Below are positions 8,914 through 18,619 of a stretch of DNA of 64,000 nucleotides, piece after piece. The notes beneath the pieces are model-generated. The model worked only from the letters and a program-made list of their open reading frames with translations, made no database searches and was not told where the DNA came from. The position numbers were made by a program, and so were the translations under genes. Each line of letters starts with the position of its first letter. Position 1 is the stretch's first letter. The stretch is from Raoultibacter massiliensis (lineage in GTDB: Bacteria > Actinomycetota > Coriobacteriia > Coriobacteriales > Eggerthellaceae): positions 414,355-478,354 of the forward strand of contig NZ_LT962671.1 in NCBI RefSeq assembly GCF_900199545.1, given 5' to 3'.

Positions 8914-9348
8914 ATGGATAACGAACGGCTTGGAAAGATAGCTTATATACGGTATCGCGGAGGCGCGCAGGGAGAACCCGAATTGATCGACGATCGCTCA
9001 AAAGGAGAGCCCCTTGCCGTGGTCATCGGCGATCATCGCATACCGAAGGGTATCGAGGATGCGCTTTTCGATATGAAGATAGGCGAAAAGCGGAATCTGG
9101 TGATTCCCAGCGAGCTCGGTTACGGCGTGTATGACGATAAGGCCGCGCAGTGGTATCTCAGGACGGCTCTCGAGGACGGGTATTCTCTTGAGCGGGGATC
9201 GATTCTCGTATGGACAAACCCCGAGAACCAGTCTCAGCGTCCGGCTCGCGTTACCGATGTGACGAAGGATGGCGTGAAGATAGACATGAACCATCCGTTT
9301 GCTGGGAAGACGCTCGAGTATTGGGTCGAACTCGTTGATCTTGTCTGA
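8914..9348 (+). CDS. SlyD-like FKBP peptidyl-prolyl isomerase
   Basis: A 144-residue protein with the SlyD/FkpB pattern: IPKGIEDALFDMKIGEK then VIPSELGYGVYD, an inserted flap, and the closing VKIDMNHPFAGKTLEYWVEL (split here from adjacent residues) typical of SlyD. These enzymes speed proline isomerisation, and some deliver nickel or other metals. It lacks the long His-rich SlyD tail, but the neighbouring Fe-S subunit has one of its own. Placement inside the locus suggests a role in folding or metal handling of the molybdoenzymes. Confidence 0.75.
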   Translation: MDNERLGKIAYIRYRGGAQGEPELIDDRSKGEPLAVVIGDHRIPKGIEDALFDMKIGEKRNLVIPSELGYGVYDDKAAQWYLRTALEDGYSLERGSILVWTNPENQSQRPARVTDVTKDGVKIDMNHPFAGKTLEYWVELVDLV

Positions 9349-9359
9349 GGGATGCAGCG

Positions 9360-9557
9360 ATGTGCTACCCCTGTACCCAATGCGGTCGCTGCGGAAAGTT
9401 CAACGAGGATAGCCCCCTGTACACGCCGCCGCCCGATATCCCCTGCCTGAAGTGCGGCGGCGTCGTCGACGGAAAGACCGGCGTGTGCGCAGATTGCGGG
9501 CATGTGGCGTTCGAGTCTGCGGGCAAGGGAGGCGATGATTCTCGAGAAGACGAATGA
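9360..9557 (+). CDS. Small Cys-rich zinc-ribbon-like protein
   Basis: A 65-residue protein 11 bases after the isomerase gene. It contains CYPCTQCGRCG at the start and CLKCGG...CADCG later, which would make one or two zinc or Fe-S sites, and ends in an acidic hydrophilic tail. I do not recognise a named family. Close spacing indicates co-transcription with the isomerase. Confidence 0.6.
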   Translation: MCYPCTQCGRCGKFNEDSPLYTPPPDIPCLKCGGVVDGKTGVCADCGHVAFESAGKGGDDSREDE

Positions 9558-9804
9558 TCGGACGTGCGGTCGGCCAACCTGATTGCTTCGCAGCGTCTCT
9601 TGTCTCCCTCGATTAATCATCTCCGAGACTGGGCCGTTTGTCTCTCTACGACTAAACAGCGATGGTTTTTTACCCTCGAATTGATACAATCGTGCACGGC
9701 ATCGGCTATGCAATGCGATTCAGGGACAGCCGACTCCCGGAGCTGATGCTGCATGGCGAACTTTCGTCGATCGTTCGCATTGGGGCTTGACGTAAAGGGG
9801 GACT

Positions 9805-11304
9805 ATGTCTGGCAACGAAAAGGCTGCTGCGCCTGATGGGGCTGTGGGCGCCGGCTTCAAAAATCTCAATCTCGAAAGCATTGGAATTGCACTGGCGATA
9901 ACGTGGTTCGGTGCGCTCCTGTGGAGTCCGAGCGCGGCTCCCACGTACTTTCTCGAGAACGGCATGGATTTGCAGGTTCATGTGCTCAGGTTGCTTTTCC
10001 TGCTTGCTCTTTGCGCGGTATATCTCGTCGTCCAGTTCTTTCCCTATATCGTTCATAAAAGAACGCTCAAAATCGTTGCAGTGTCTATCGGCACAGCCGT
10101 ATCCCCACTGCCGATGCTCGGAAATGTTGTTCCTGCCTTCGCCGAGTTTTGCAACGCGTTTCCCGTGTTGTATTACGCGTTTTGGGCGGGAGCTGGCTTT
10201 TCGACTGCCGTTATGATGTTGATCTGGGGATACGATATGTCAACGAAATCGAATTCCCAGCAGGGCGTTGTGAACATAGCTGCAAGCTGTATTTTTTCGG
10301 GAGCAATGTATGTGCTGTTTGCTTTTATGCAACGCCCAGCGGCAGCGGTTCTCATTATGGTGCTTCCTTTGGTGATGCTTACGGTATGGGTAATGTGCTT
10401 GGGTCGGAAAGACGGATTGGCCGTCGAGGAGCCCGAGCAGGTCAAGAATCCTACGGCTCTAACCAATATGCGTAAAGTGTTGGGCAAGGGTTCGACTGTG
10501 TTTATCTTTTCTTACGGGTTCATTATGGGCGTGGCGGGTTCGATCGGTACGCAGTTTTCCATCATGCAATACTCCTACATATTCGTTGGCGTGTCGTCGA
10601 TTACGGCAGGAGTCGGTATGTATGCGCTGTTGAAGTCGGGGCGCCTTCGGGTTGGAAGAAGCATGTTCATGGGTTTTCTTCCTTTTGCCGTGCTCTGCTT
10701 GTTTCTGTTCTCGATCGTGAACGATGGCGGGAAGATAGCGCTTCTTTTCGTGATCTTCTTTGTTGTTAACAGCTATAACGTAATGAATACCGCCTATGCC
10801 GATTCCGGAAAAGGCGACCACGAATTCAACAGGACGTATGATCTGTTCAGCTGCGAATCGCGTACCGCTGATATGGTGGGAAGCGCTCTCGGGTGGCTTG
10901 TTGGTTCGGTGGTGCAGTTCGTCATCGATCCTCGATTGGGTCCATACTGTTTTTTTCTGATTGCCGTTCTTTTGGTCAGCATCAGCATCCTGTCGTTCTT
11001 TCGTACCGAAACCGAGTTGCTCCAGGATGCGGAGCCGGGAAAGAACTACGATGCGTTTAGGTCGGTCATGGGGGAATGGGAAGAGGTGTGCGATCGCCTC
11101 TCCGAACGATATGGCCTTTCGGCGCGTGAGAGCGAGATATTCCTGCTGCTGTCCCGCGGGCGTGATCGGCAGTACATTCATGCGGTTCTCTACATTGCTC
11201 CCAGCACGGTGCGGACGCATACATATAATCTTTACCAAAAAATGGGCATTCACAGCCAACAACAGCTCATCGACATCGTCGAGGCGGAATTCCTCAAGAA
11301 GTAA
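9805..11304 (+). CDS. Membrane-fused LuxR-type transcriptional regulator
   Basis: A 499-residue protein. Residues about 28-410 form about twelve hydrophobic segments, resembling a transporter-like sensor. The C-terminus (about 432-497) is a LuxR/GerE helix-turn-helix, with LSARESEIFLLLSRG and PSTVRTHTYNLYQKMGI. GGGGGAC precedes the ATG. This architecture is abundant in Eggerthellaceae, and such genes often adjoin catechol dehydroxylase genes and control them in response to substrate. It lies between the two molybdoenzyme loci, so it could control either or both. Membrane sensing of the aromatic substrate is inference. Confidence 0.85.
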   Translation: MSGNEKAAAPDGAVGAGFKNLNLESIGIALAITWFGALLWSPSAAPTYFLENGMDLQVHVLRLLFLLALCAVYLVVQFFPYIVHKRTLKIVAVSIGTAVSPLPMLGNVVPAFAEFCNAFPVLYYAFWAGAGFSTAVMMLIWGYDMSTKSNSQQGVVNIAASCIFSGAMYVLFAFMQRPAAAVLIMVLPLVMLTVWVMCLGRKDGLAVEEPEQVKNPTALTNMRKVLGKGSTVFIFSYGFIMGVAGSIGTQFSIMQYSYIFVGVSSITAGVGMYALLKSGRLRVGRSMFMGFLPFAVLCLFLFSIVNDGGKIALLFVIFFVVNSYNVMNTAYADSGKGDHEFNRTYDLFSCESRTADMVGSALGWLVGSVVQFVIDPRLGPYCFFLIAVLLVSISILSFFRTETELLQDAEPGKNYDAFRSVMGEWEEVCDRLSERYGLSARESEIFLLLSRGRDRQYIHAVLYIAPSTVRTHTYNLYQKMGIHSQQQLIDIVEAEFLKK

Positions 11305-12023
11305 AAGAAGTCGCATTGATATGCGGTTTCGAAGATTTCCTGCAAGTTGACGGGCAAGGATCTTCTCTGGGGTTGGCCGACCTTGGCGGTCTCCAGAAAA
11401 ACGGATGACGCGGAATCCCATTCCCATGCTTTCGTTCTCTTGGGTTTTGATGCGATTGGCTGTTGCGCATCTGTTCGTGAAAAGGGTTCCTTCAGCTTGG
11501 AAGCGACTTTTCGCTGCATAGAGCGCTTCAAACGGCCAAAAACATTCGTGTTGCGCAACTCATGCCGGCTTCGAATGCTGGGGTGCGAAGACCGATGAGT
11601 TTGTTGGCTCGCTCCTCGTTGCCCTTCGTGCTCTTCGCGATGTTGGTGGTGGGCGAGAGCTTGGAATTGATACCGAAGCCTTGGGCGCCGAGGGATGCAT
11701 GCGAACAGATTGCGGATAATCCAATGGCTCATCTTGGGGTTTTCGCTGCGAGAGCCCGGGTCTTTTTTCAAGGAACAAAATCTCCCATTGGGTAAACCGC
11801 CTTTTGCTCAGCGCAGTTACGCCGACTCCGTAGTGCGGCTCTGATTACCTGTTCATACATAACACGTCTTTAACCAGGCGTAATGATGTCTTTTTTGAAT
11901 TCTAATACTAAATGTCGATGCCTTTTCAGCCGTTTTCGTACCTCGTTGCCCTTATGTGCATGCGTCGATCTGCCGACAATCACCGTGTACTTGAAAAACA
12001 AGACGGGGATTTAAGGAGGTTAT
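11305..12023. other. Long intergenic region before the transhydroxylase-like operon
   Basis: About 720 bases with no credible gene. Short open frames exist on both strands but lack ribosome sites and recognisable domains. The last 200 bases turn AT-rich (around 11850-12000), which suggests the promoter lies there. A good ribosome site (AAGGAGG at 12014-12020) marks its end. It could hold a decayed gene, which I cannot show. Confidence 0.5.
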
Positions 12024-12332
12024 ATGCCACGAGTATCCGGATACATGGCAGACGAGATCACCATGCAGTACGTCACGACTGGAGGAGACGTGCTCATATC
12101 GGGCGATGCTGAGATGTCTACGGCGTTGCTTGAAAACGGAGCATTCTATTTCGACGATGTGCCGCCTGGGTCGTATGTCGTATCGATCGTCAACGTCGAA
12201 GGGTACAACCCCATTAACAAGCTTCTCGACGTTGAAGAAGGCGAGGGAGATGTCGACCTCGGCTGGTTTGCCGGAAAAGCGATTCCCAAATCCATGTGGG
12301 GCGTTCACAACGACTACGAAGAGGAAGCGTAG
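12024..12332 (+). CDS. Stand-alone beta-barrel domain of a transhydroxylase small subunit
   Basis: A 102-residue protein with no Fe-S cysteines. Its core (VLISGDAEMST..., GAFYFDDVPPGSYVVSI, EGYNPINKLLDV) lines up with the C-terminal Cna-B/transthyretin-like barrel of the small subunit at 17558-18532 (VTLSGDVDMAT, GDFWFRRIDEGDYTV). In Pelobacter transhydroxylase that barrel is fused behind the Fe-S domain. Here it is its own gene, 33 bases before a large subunit. It may bind that large subunit alone, or pair with Fe-S domains supplied by the other small subunit. A very strong AAGGAGG site gives confidence that it is translated. Confidence 0.75.
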   Translation: MPRVSGYMADEITMQYVTTGGDVLISGDAEMSTALLENGAFYFDDVPPGSYVVSIVNVEGYNPINKLLDVEEGEGDVDLGWFAGKAIPKSMWGVHNDYEEEA

Positions 12333-12365
12333 GCGCGCCGGAAGCCGCCGACTGAAAGGTGCACT

Positions 12366-14945
12366 ATGGGTAACGAAGAAATCAAGACATATTACAAGGG
12401 GCTTGGCTTCTGTGGGGGAGGGGTTAACTCGAACACATGCGAAGTGGACGTTAGGGATGGAAGGATTGTCCGCACCCGCCCGTTTCGCTACGACAAGCAC
12501 TACACGCCTGAGCAGATGAATGCATGGACGATACATGCGAAAGGAACGGAATACAAGGCCTCCATGAAAAGCCTTATCCCGCCGTTTTCGCTCGTGTACA
12601 AGAAGCGTGCATATTCCACTAATCGTATCCTGTATCCGCTCAAACGCATCGATTGGGATCCCAATGGCGAGCGTAACCCCCAAAACCGCGGCAAGTCGAA
12701 ATTCGAGCGCATTTCATGGGACGAAGCACTCGATATCCTCGTATCCGAAATCCGCAGAATCCATAAACTGTACGGTCCGTACTCCATCTATTGCCAAATC
12801 GACGGACACGGCGAGACCAAAACGGTTCATGCCGCCCACGGATGCCAAACCAACCTGCTCGATCTGTTCGGCGGGTACACCTACCAAGGTCGCCAGCCCG
12901 ATAGCTGGGAGGGGTGGCACTGGGGTGCCAAGCATGTTTGGGGTCAGGCGCCGCTCGGTCAAGCCGACCAGTACAACCTATGGATGGACGTGGCTCAAAA
13001 CACTGAGATGCTTCTCCTGTGGGGGTGCGACATGGAAACGACTACGTGGTCGTGGGAGGGGCAGCAGTCGAGCAAGCTGTGCTACTGGTTCACCGATCTC
13101 GGTATCAAGCAGGTGTATGTATGCCCTGATGTGAACTATGGAGCAGCCGTGCACGCCGACAAGTGGATTCCCGTAAAGCCCAACACCGACGCCGCTTTGC
13201 AGCTTGCTGTCATATATACCTGGCTTGATGAGGGGCTGTGGGATAGGGAGTACGTTGAAACCCACGCCTACGGCTACGACATCTTCTTCGATTACGTGCT
13301 CGGAAAGGAAGACGGTGTGCCGAAGACCCCCAAGTGGGCTGAGGGGAAATGCGGCGTTCCCTCCCGTCAGATCAAGGCGCTGGCACGTGCTTGGCATAAG
13401 AACCGTACGGCTATCGGCCACGGCAACGGTGGGTCCTATATCCGGTCGATTTATTCGCACGAACCCGCCCGACTCGAAGTGCTTGCGATGTGTATGCAGG
13501 CCATTGGCAAGCCGGGTCGCAACGTCATGAAGTTTATCGAATGGCAGATGATGGGTCAGAAGAGCGCCATGCCCGGACCTCGCAGCGAGCTCATTCCGTA
13601 TCCTGGCGGAGCTTACAAGGGATGGCTTATGGGTTTCAAGAAGTCGTTCATTCCCAAAACCATGTTTCCCGAGGCGGTAACGGGTGGGTGGACCGCTGAG
13701 AACCCGCTGACGTGGTATTCGTTCCCCGATGCGAGTTTTCCGGCTGACCAGCAGTTCTATCATTACCAGTACCCCTTGCCCGGAGCTGAGCCCATCCATA
13801 TGATCTGGTCCGATGCGCCATGTTGGACGACGTGCTGGAACGGTGGCAATGCGGCTATCGAGGCGTACCGTCATCCGAGCATCGAGTTCATCTGCACCGA
13901 GCATATCTGGTTCGAAAATGATTGCCAGTTTGCCGATTTGCTCTTGCCCGTGAACACCAAGTTCGAAGAAGAGGATATCAACTGCGATACGTCGAGCGGC
14001 GATTTCAACTACATTGTCTACGAGGGTCGCTGCATCGATCCCATCGGTGAATCCAAAAGCGATTACGAGATCGCCTGCGAAGTCGCAAAGCGGTTTGGCC
14101 CCATCATCTACGAGCAGTTCACCCATGGGGAATCGATCGAGGACTCCATCAGGGCCGGCTTCGAGACGTCTGGATGCCAGGAATATCTCGATTACGATGA
14201 GTTTAGGGAGAAGGAGTACTTCATCATTCCCACGGCCAAGGATTGGGAGGACGATCCTCGCGGCCATGCGCCTTTTGCGGAAGACCCTCAAGCCCATCCA
14301 ATGCAGACGAAAAACGGGCTTATCAACTTTTATTCCGAAGAGCTGGCTGCGCATTTCCCTGATGACAAAGAACGACCGCCTTACCCTCAGTGGGTTGAAG
14401 CCGGCATCAATCATCCGTCCGAGCGCCTTGGCACTCCGCGCGCGGAACGATACCCGTACCTCATCGTGTCGAACCACCCTCGCTGGCGCTGCCATGCCCA
14501 GCTCGATGACATCACGTGGCTGCGCGAGATAGAAACCTGCAAGGTCGAAGGCCCCGACGGCTACCTTTACGAACCGGTTTGGCTCAACCCCGTCGACGCC
14601 GAGCGCGAGGGCGTGCGGACCGGTGACGTGGTGAAGATATTCAATGAGCGCGGCTGGGTGCTCGGCGGCGTCTACGTGACCGAGCGCATCATGCCTGGCT
14701 CGGTGTTGCAAGATCATGGAGCGCGCGTCGATGCAATTGTGGCGGGGAAAAGCGATCGTGGCGGTGCCAACAACCTCATCGCCCCGACCGCGACGACGTC
14801 GAAGAACGCCGTCGGAGAAGTGACGAGCGGTTTTCTCGTCGGTATCGAGAAGGTCGATGTATTCAAGTTGGCCGAGGAGCACCCCGAAGAATTCGGACGC
14901 CAACGCGACGATGGCGGCGTGCTGATCGACAACTGGATCGTGTAG
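12366..14945 (+). CDS. Transhydroxylase-like molybdoenzyme large subunit 1
   Basis: An 859-residue protein of the pyrogallol-phloroglucinol transhydroxylase branch of the DMSO reductase superfamily (Pelobacter acidigallici enzyme about 875 residues). As there, no N-terminal Fe-S motif is present; the family start is followed by PLKRIDWDPNGERNPQ and KFERISWDEA. The PDSWEGWHWG segment places the Mo-ligand serine at Ser180 with Asp179, and His148 fits the catalytic His144. The residues matching substrate-pocket Tyr152 and Arg153 appear to be Ala156 and Ala157. No signal peptide, so cytoplasmic. The stop is followed after a few bases by the paralogous gene. Transfer or removal of a ring hydroxyl is likely, substrate unknown. 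Confidence 0.85.
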   Translation: MGNEEIKTYYKGLGFCGGGVNSNTCEVDVRDGRIVRTRPFRYDKHYTPEQMNAWTIHAKGTEYKASMKSLIPPFSLVYKKRAYSTNRILYPLKRIDWDPNGERNPQNRGKSKFERISWDEALDILVSEIRRIHKLYGPYSIYCQIDGHGETKTVHAAHGCQTNLLDLFGGYTYQGRQPDSWEGWHWGAKHVWGQAPLGQADQYNLWMDVAQNTEMLLLWGCDMETTTWSWEGQQSSKLCYWFTDLGIKQVYVCPDVNYGAAVHADKWIPVKPNTDAALQLAVIYTWLDEGLWDREYVETHAYGYDIFFDYVLGKEDGVPKTPKWAEGKCGVPSRQIKALARAWHKNRTAIGHGNGGSYIRSIYSHEPARLEVLAMCMQAIGKPGRNVMKFIEWQMMGQKSAMPGPRSELIPYPGGAYKGWLMGFKKSFIPKTMFPEAVTGGWTAENPLTWYSFPDASFPADQQFYHYQYPLPGAEPIHMIWSDAPCWTTCWNGGNAAIEAYRHPSIEFICTEHIWFENDCQFADLLLPVNTKFEEEDINCDTSSGDFNYIVYEGRCIDPIGESKSDYEIACEVAKRFGPIIYEQFTHGESIEDSIRAGFETSGCQEYLDYDEFREKEYFIIPTAKDWEDDPRGHAPFAEDPQAHPMQTKNGLINFYSEELAAHFPDDKERPPYPQWVEAGINHPSERLGTPRAERYPYLIVSNHPRWRCHAQLDDITWLREIETCKVEGPDGYLYEPVWLNPVDAEREGVRTGDVVKIFNERGWVLGGVYVTERIMPGSVLQDHGARVDAIVAGKSDRGGANNLIAPTATTSKNAVGEVTSGFLVGIEKVDVFKLAEEHPEEFGRQRDDGGVLIDNWIV

Positions 14946-14956
14946 GAGGAGTGCAG

Positions 14957-17542
14957 GTGAAGGATACGAAAACATACTACAAGACGCTTGGTCTCGGCAG
15001 CTTCGGCATGAGCGCGCTGTCGGCGGAAATCGACGTCAAGGACGGCAAGATCGTTCGCACGAGAGGCATGCATTTCGATCGTTCTTACGGCGCCGATTAT
15101 CTCAAACCCTGGACGCTCGAGGTGAAAGGCAAAAAGCTCGAGGGGCTGCTGAAAAACGATATTCCGCCGTTCGCCCTGGTGTACAAGAAGCGCGCGTATT
15201 CCGATAACCGCATCCTGTACCCCATGAAGCGCGTCGATTGGGATCCGGAGGGCGAGCGGAACCCGCAGAATCGCGGTAAGTCGAAGTTCGAACGCATCAG
15301 CTGGGACGAGGCAACCGATATCATTGCGAAGGAACTCCGCCGCATCGAAAAGGAGTACGGTTTGTTCGCCGTATTCTGCCAGGGCGACGGGCACGGGGAA
15401 ACCAAGACCGTGCACGCGACGCACGGCTGCCAGATGCGGCTCATGTCGATACTCGGCGGATTCACGTTTCAGGCGCGCAACCCCGATAGCTGGGAAGGTT
15501 GGTACTGGGGCGCGAAGCACGTGTGGGGATGCGATCCGGTGGGCGAGGGCGACATCGGCAACCTTTTGCTCGATATCGCCGAGAACTCGAAGTATCTGCT
15601 CCATTGGGGTTGCGACGAGGAGACGACGCCGTGGGGCTGGTGCGGCCAACTTCCCTCAAGGTGGGCTTTCTGGCTCACCGAGGTGGGCGTCAAGCAGATC
15701 TACGTGTGCCCCGATGTGAACTACGGCGCTGCCGTGCATGCCGACAAGTGGATTCCCGTCAACCCGAATACCGATGTGGCCCTCCATATGGCCATCGCCT
15801 ACACCTGGATCGCAAACGGCTGGTACGACCAGGAATACCTCGATACGCACGCGGTCGGATTCGACTGGATCAAATACTACGTCATGGGTGGCGAAGACGG
15901 CGTTGCCAAGACGCCCGAGTGGGCTTCTCCGATCTGCGGCGTTCCCTCGCGGCAGATAAAGGCCCTTGCCAAAGCCTGGTACAAGCGGGCGACGTCGATA
16001 TCGCACGTCAACGGCGGCTCCCTCATCCGCTCGCAGTTCTCGGCGGAGCCCGGGCGCATGGAAGTGGTGCTCATGGGCATGCAGGGACTCGGCAAACCCG
16101 GCCGCAACGTGATCAAGCTGATCGAATGGGGCCTCTACGGGCTGCCGTCGCAGTGCCCGAACCCGCGCAGCGATCTCTACATGATGCCCGCCGCGGCGTA
16201 TCGCTCGCTCGACTACAACAACCCTGAAGTGTGGGATATTCGCCAGTCGTTCATCCCCAAAACCATGGTTCCGAAGGCGATCCTCGGCGACTACACGGTT
16301 GACAACCCGCTTACCTGGTACGGCACGGGCATCGCGGGTTGGCCGAAGGAAGATCAGTTCGTCCAGTACAAATACCCGAGCGAAACGGCCGGCACGCGCA
16401 TCCATATGATCTGGTCCGACACGCCGTGCTGGTCGACGTGTTGGAACGGGGGCTACACGCTTGCGAAGGCGGTCCAATCGGAGGAAATCGAGTTCGTGCT
16501 CATCCAGCATCCGTGGATGGAAAACGATTGCATCTATGCCGATATCCTGCTGCCCATCAACACGAAGTTCGAAGAACGGGACATCGCGGTTGATTCGTCC
16601 AACGGGTACACCAACGTCATGATGATCGAGCCTCGGTGCATCGAGCCGCGCGGCGAATCGAAATCGGATTACGAAGCGGTCGGCGAGGTGGCGAAGAAGA
16701 TGGGCGTCTACGACGAGTTCACCGGCGGTAAAACCGAAGAGGAGTGGATTCGCGAGGGCTTCGAGAATTCGGGTTGCCAAGAGCGTGTGAGTTGGGAGGA
16801 ATTCAAAGAGAAGGGCTATTACGCGGCTCCGACCTCCGAGGGCTGGGAGGAAAACCCCCGCGGGTTCGCGCCGTTTTGCGAAGACCCCGAGGCCAATCCC
16901 CTCGGCACGCCTTCAGGCAAGCTCGAGTTCTATTCGACGGCGCTCGCGCATCATTTCCCCGATGACGAATCGCGCCCGCCGTTTCCGAAGTTCATCGCCG
17001 CCGACGACCGTTTGTCCGAATCGCTGCTCACCGAGCGCGGCAAGCAGTATCCGTACCTCATCGTGTCGAACCATCCGCGTTGGCGCGTGCATGCGAACAT
17101 GGACGATATCACCTGGTTCCGCGAGATCGAGACCTGCAAGGTGAAAGGCCCTGACGGATACCTGTACGAACCCGTGTGGATCAATCCGGTTGATGCCGAG
17201 CCCCACGGCATCGCAACAGGCGACGTCGTCAAGATATTCAACGATCGCGGCTGGGTGCTCGGGGGCGCATACGTGACCGAGCGCATCAAGCCCGGCGTCA
17301 TATACCAGGATCACGGCGCGCGACTCGATCCCATCAAGGTGGGGGAGGCCGATCGCGGGGGAGCCAACAACCTCATAGCGCCCTCCGAAGTGGCTATGAA
17401 GAACACGAATGCGGAAGTGACGAGCGGCTATCTGGTCGATTTCGAGAAGGTCGATGTGTTCGAGCTTGCCGAGCGGTATCCCGAGGCGTTCGGGCGAGAC
17501 TTCAACGCAACGGGCGTGAAAATCGACAATTGGCTGGTTTAG
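14957..17542 (+). CDS. Transhydroxylase-like molybdoenzyme large subunit 2
   Basis: An 861-residue paralogue of the preceding gene, colinear throughout. Candidate Mo ligand Ser178 lies in NPDSWEGWYWG, with Asp177 and His146 conserved; the pocket positions equal to Pelobacter Tyr152/Arg153 appear as Ala154/Thr155. I chose the GTG at 14957 rather than the GTG at 14951: AGGAGGA ends at 14950, giving six bases of spacing, and the protein then starts like its paralogue. It is higher in GC than copy 1. It is directly followed by the complete Fe-S small subunit, its likely partner. Confidence 0.85.
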   Translation: MKDTKTYYKTLGLGSFGMSALSAEIDVKDGKIVRTRGMHFDRSYGADYLKPWTLEVKGKKLEGLLKNDIPPFALVYKKRAYSDNRILYPMKRVDWDPEGERNPQNRGKSKFERISWDEATDIIAKELRRIEKEYGLFAVFCQGDGHGETKTVHATHGCQMRLMSILGGFTFQARNPDSWEGWYWGAKHVWGCDPVGEGDIGNLLLDIAENSKYLLHWGCDEETTPWGWCGQLPSRWAFWLTEVGVKQIYVCPDVNYGAAVHADKWIPVNPNTDVALHMAIAYTWIANGWYDQEYLDTHAVGFDWIKYYVMGGEDGVAKTPEWASPICGVPSRQIKALAKAWYKRATSISHVNGGSLIRSQFSAEPGRMEVVLMGMQGLGKPGRNVIKLIEWGLYGLPSQCPNPRSDLYMMPAAAYRSLDYNNPEVWDIRQSFIPKTMVPKAILGDYTVDNPLTWYGTGIAGWPKEDQFVQYKYPSETAGTRIHMIWSDTPCWSTCWNGGYTLAKAVQSEEIEFVLIQHPWMENDCIYADILLPINTKFEERDIAVDSSNGYTNVMMIEPRCIEPRGESKSDYEAVGEVAKKMGVYDEFTGGKTEEEWIREGFENSGCQERVSWEEFKEKGYYAAPTSEGWEENPRGFAPFCEDPEANPLGTPSGKLEFYSTALAHHFPDDESRPPFPKFIAADDRLSESLLTERGKQYPYLIVSNHPRWRVHANMDDITWFREIETCKVKGPDGYLYEPVWINPVDAEPHGIATGDVVKIFNDRGWVLGGAYVTERIKPGVIYQDHGARLDPIKVGEADRGGANNLIAPSEVAMKNTNAEVTSGYLVDFEKVDVFELAERYPEAFGRDFNATGVKIDNWLV

Positions 17543-17557
17543 GAAGAGGAGAAAACC

Positions 17558-18532
17558 ATGAAGGTATTTGTATTCGATTCGTTCAAGTGCAACGGCTGCT
17601 ACGGTTGCCAGCTTGCCTGCAAAGACGAGCACTGGAACAACGAGTGGCTGCCCTATGCGCTGCCCCAACCCGATACCGGCCACTTCTGGTGCAAGATGAC
17701 GCAGACCGATCATGGCCAGGTACCGAAGGTCCGCGTTGAATACACGCCGCATTTCTGCAACCACTGCGACAACGCACCCTGCATGGCGGCTGCCCCTGAA
17801 GCGGTGTACAAGCGCGAAGACGGGCTCGTCATCGTCGATCCGATCAAAGCGAAGGGAAACAAGGCTCTGGTCGATGCGTGCCCTTACGGGGCCATCTATT
17901 GGAACGAGGAACTCGAAGTGCCGCAGAAGTGCACGGGATGCGCGCATCTTGTTGACGAGGGCGAACTTCCGCACTGCGTTGACGTTTGCGCCACGGGCGC
18001 CCTGCGCTTCGGCGAAGAATCCGAGTTCGCCGAAGAATTGGACCATGCCGAGGTTTTGGCCTCCGGGGAGCACGGTCCGCGCGTGTACTACCTCAACATG
18101 CCGCATCTGTTCATCGGCGGGGAGGTATGGGATCCCGCAATCGACGAGGTGATCGAAGGCGCGCGCGTGACGCTTTCCGGCGACGTCGACATGGCCACCG
18201 AATCTGATGAGTTCGGTGATTTCTGGTTCAGGCGCATTGATGAGGGCGACTACACGGTAACTGTCGAAGCCGAGGGGTATGAGGTTGAGACACGGGAAGT
18301 GAAGCTCGAAAAAAGCCTGAACATCGGGGATATTCCGCTGCGCCGCGTCGCGGGCAATGAAGTCGTTGACAAGGAGAAGCCGGCTGTGGAGTTGGATGTC
18401 GAGGCGCCCGTCGGCGAACCCGATGTCGAGGTTGTCGAAGTCGGCGATGTGACTGCGGCGATGTCGGTCATGTCTCAGGCTCCCGATGAAGACGGCGGCG
18501 TAATGAGCAAAAGCGGGATATCGAAGAACTAG
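17558..18532 (+). CDS. Transhydroxylase-like small subunit: three-cluster Fe-S domain plus beta-barrel
   Basis: A 324-residue protein matching the Pelobacter transhydroxylase small subunit (about 274). Residues 1-180 carry CNGCYGCQLAC, CNHCDNAPC (with Ala where a fourth Cys is usual, as in the Pelobacter protein), DACPYG, CTGCAH and HCVDVC, enough for three [4Fe-4S] clusters. After PRVYYLN (about 187) comes a Cna-B-like barrel (about 195-267). The last 55 residues are an acidic, Val/Glu-rich extension not present in Pelobacter. AGAGGAG precedes the ATG, 15 bases after the large subunit. It should carry electrons to or from the Mo subunit, although net transhydroxylation needs none, so a reductive reaction is also possible. 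Confidence 0.85.
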   Translation: MKVFVFDSFKCNGCYGCQLACKDEHWNNEWLPYALPQPDTGHFWCKMTQTDHGQVPKVRVEYTPHFCNHCDNAPCMAAAPEAVYKREDGLVIVDPIKAKGNKALVDACPYGAIYWNEELEVPQKCTGCAHLVDEGELPHCVDVCATGALRFGEESEFAEELDHAEVLASGEHGPRVYYLNMPHLFIGGEVWDPAIDEVIEGARVTLSGDVDMATESDEFGDFWFRRIDEGDYTVTVEAEGYEVETREVKLEKSLNIGDIPLRRVAGNEVVDKEKPAVELDVEAPVGEPDVEVVEVGDVTAAMSVMSQAPDEDGGVMSKSGISKN

Positions 18533-18619
18533 GGGTTCTGTCTGACTAAAGCGGACTTGGGCGCATGTTTTCGCCGATAGAGGCGACTACGACTCATTAG
18601 CGATGTTGCGTGCGCCCTT

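Noticed and set aside
11347..11795. Short open frames in the 11.3-12.0 kb gap as possible small genes.
   Set aside because: No ribosome sites, no coherent composition, no similarity to known proteins.
1530..11854. GAACAGGTAA at 1530-1539 and its reverse complement at 11845-11854, upstream of both molybdoenzyme operons.
   Set aside because: A 10-base match between two gaps of 600-700 bases is expected about once by chance when both strands are allowed.
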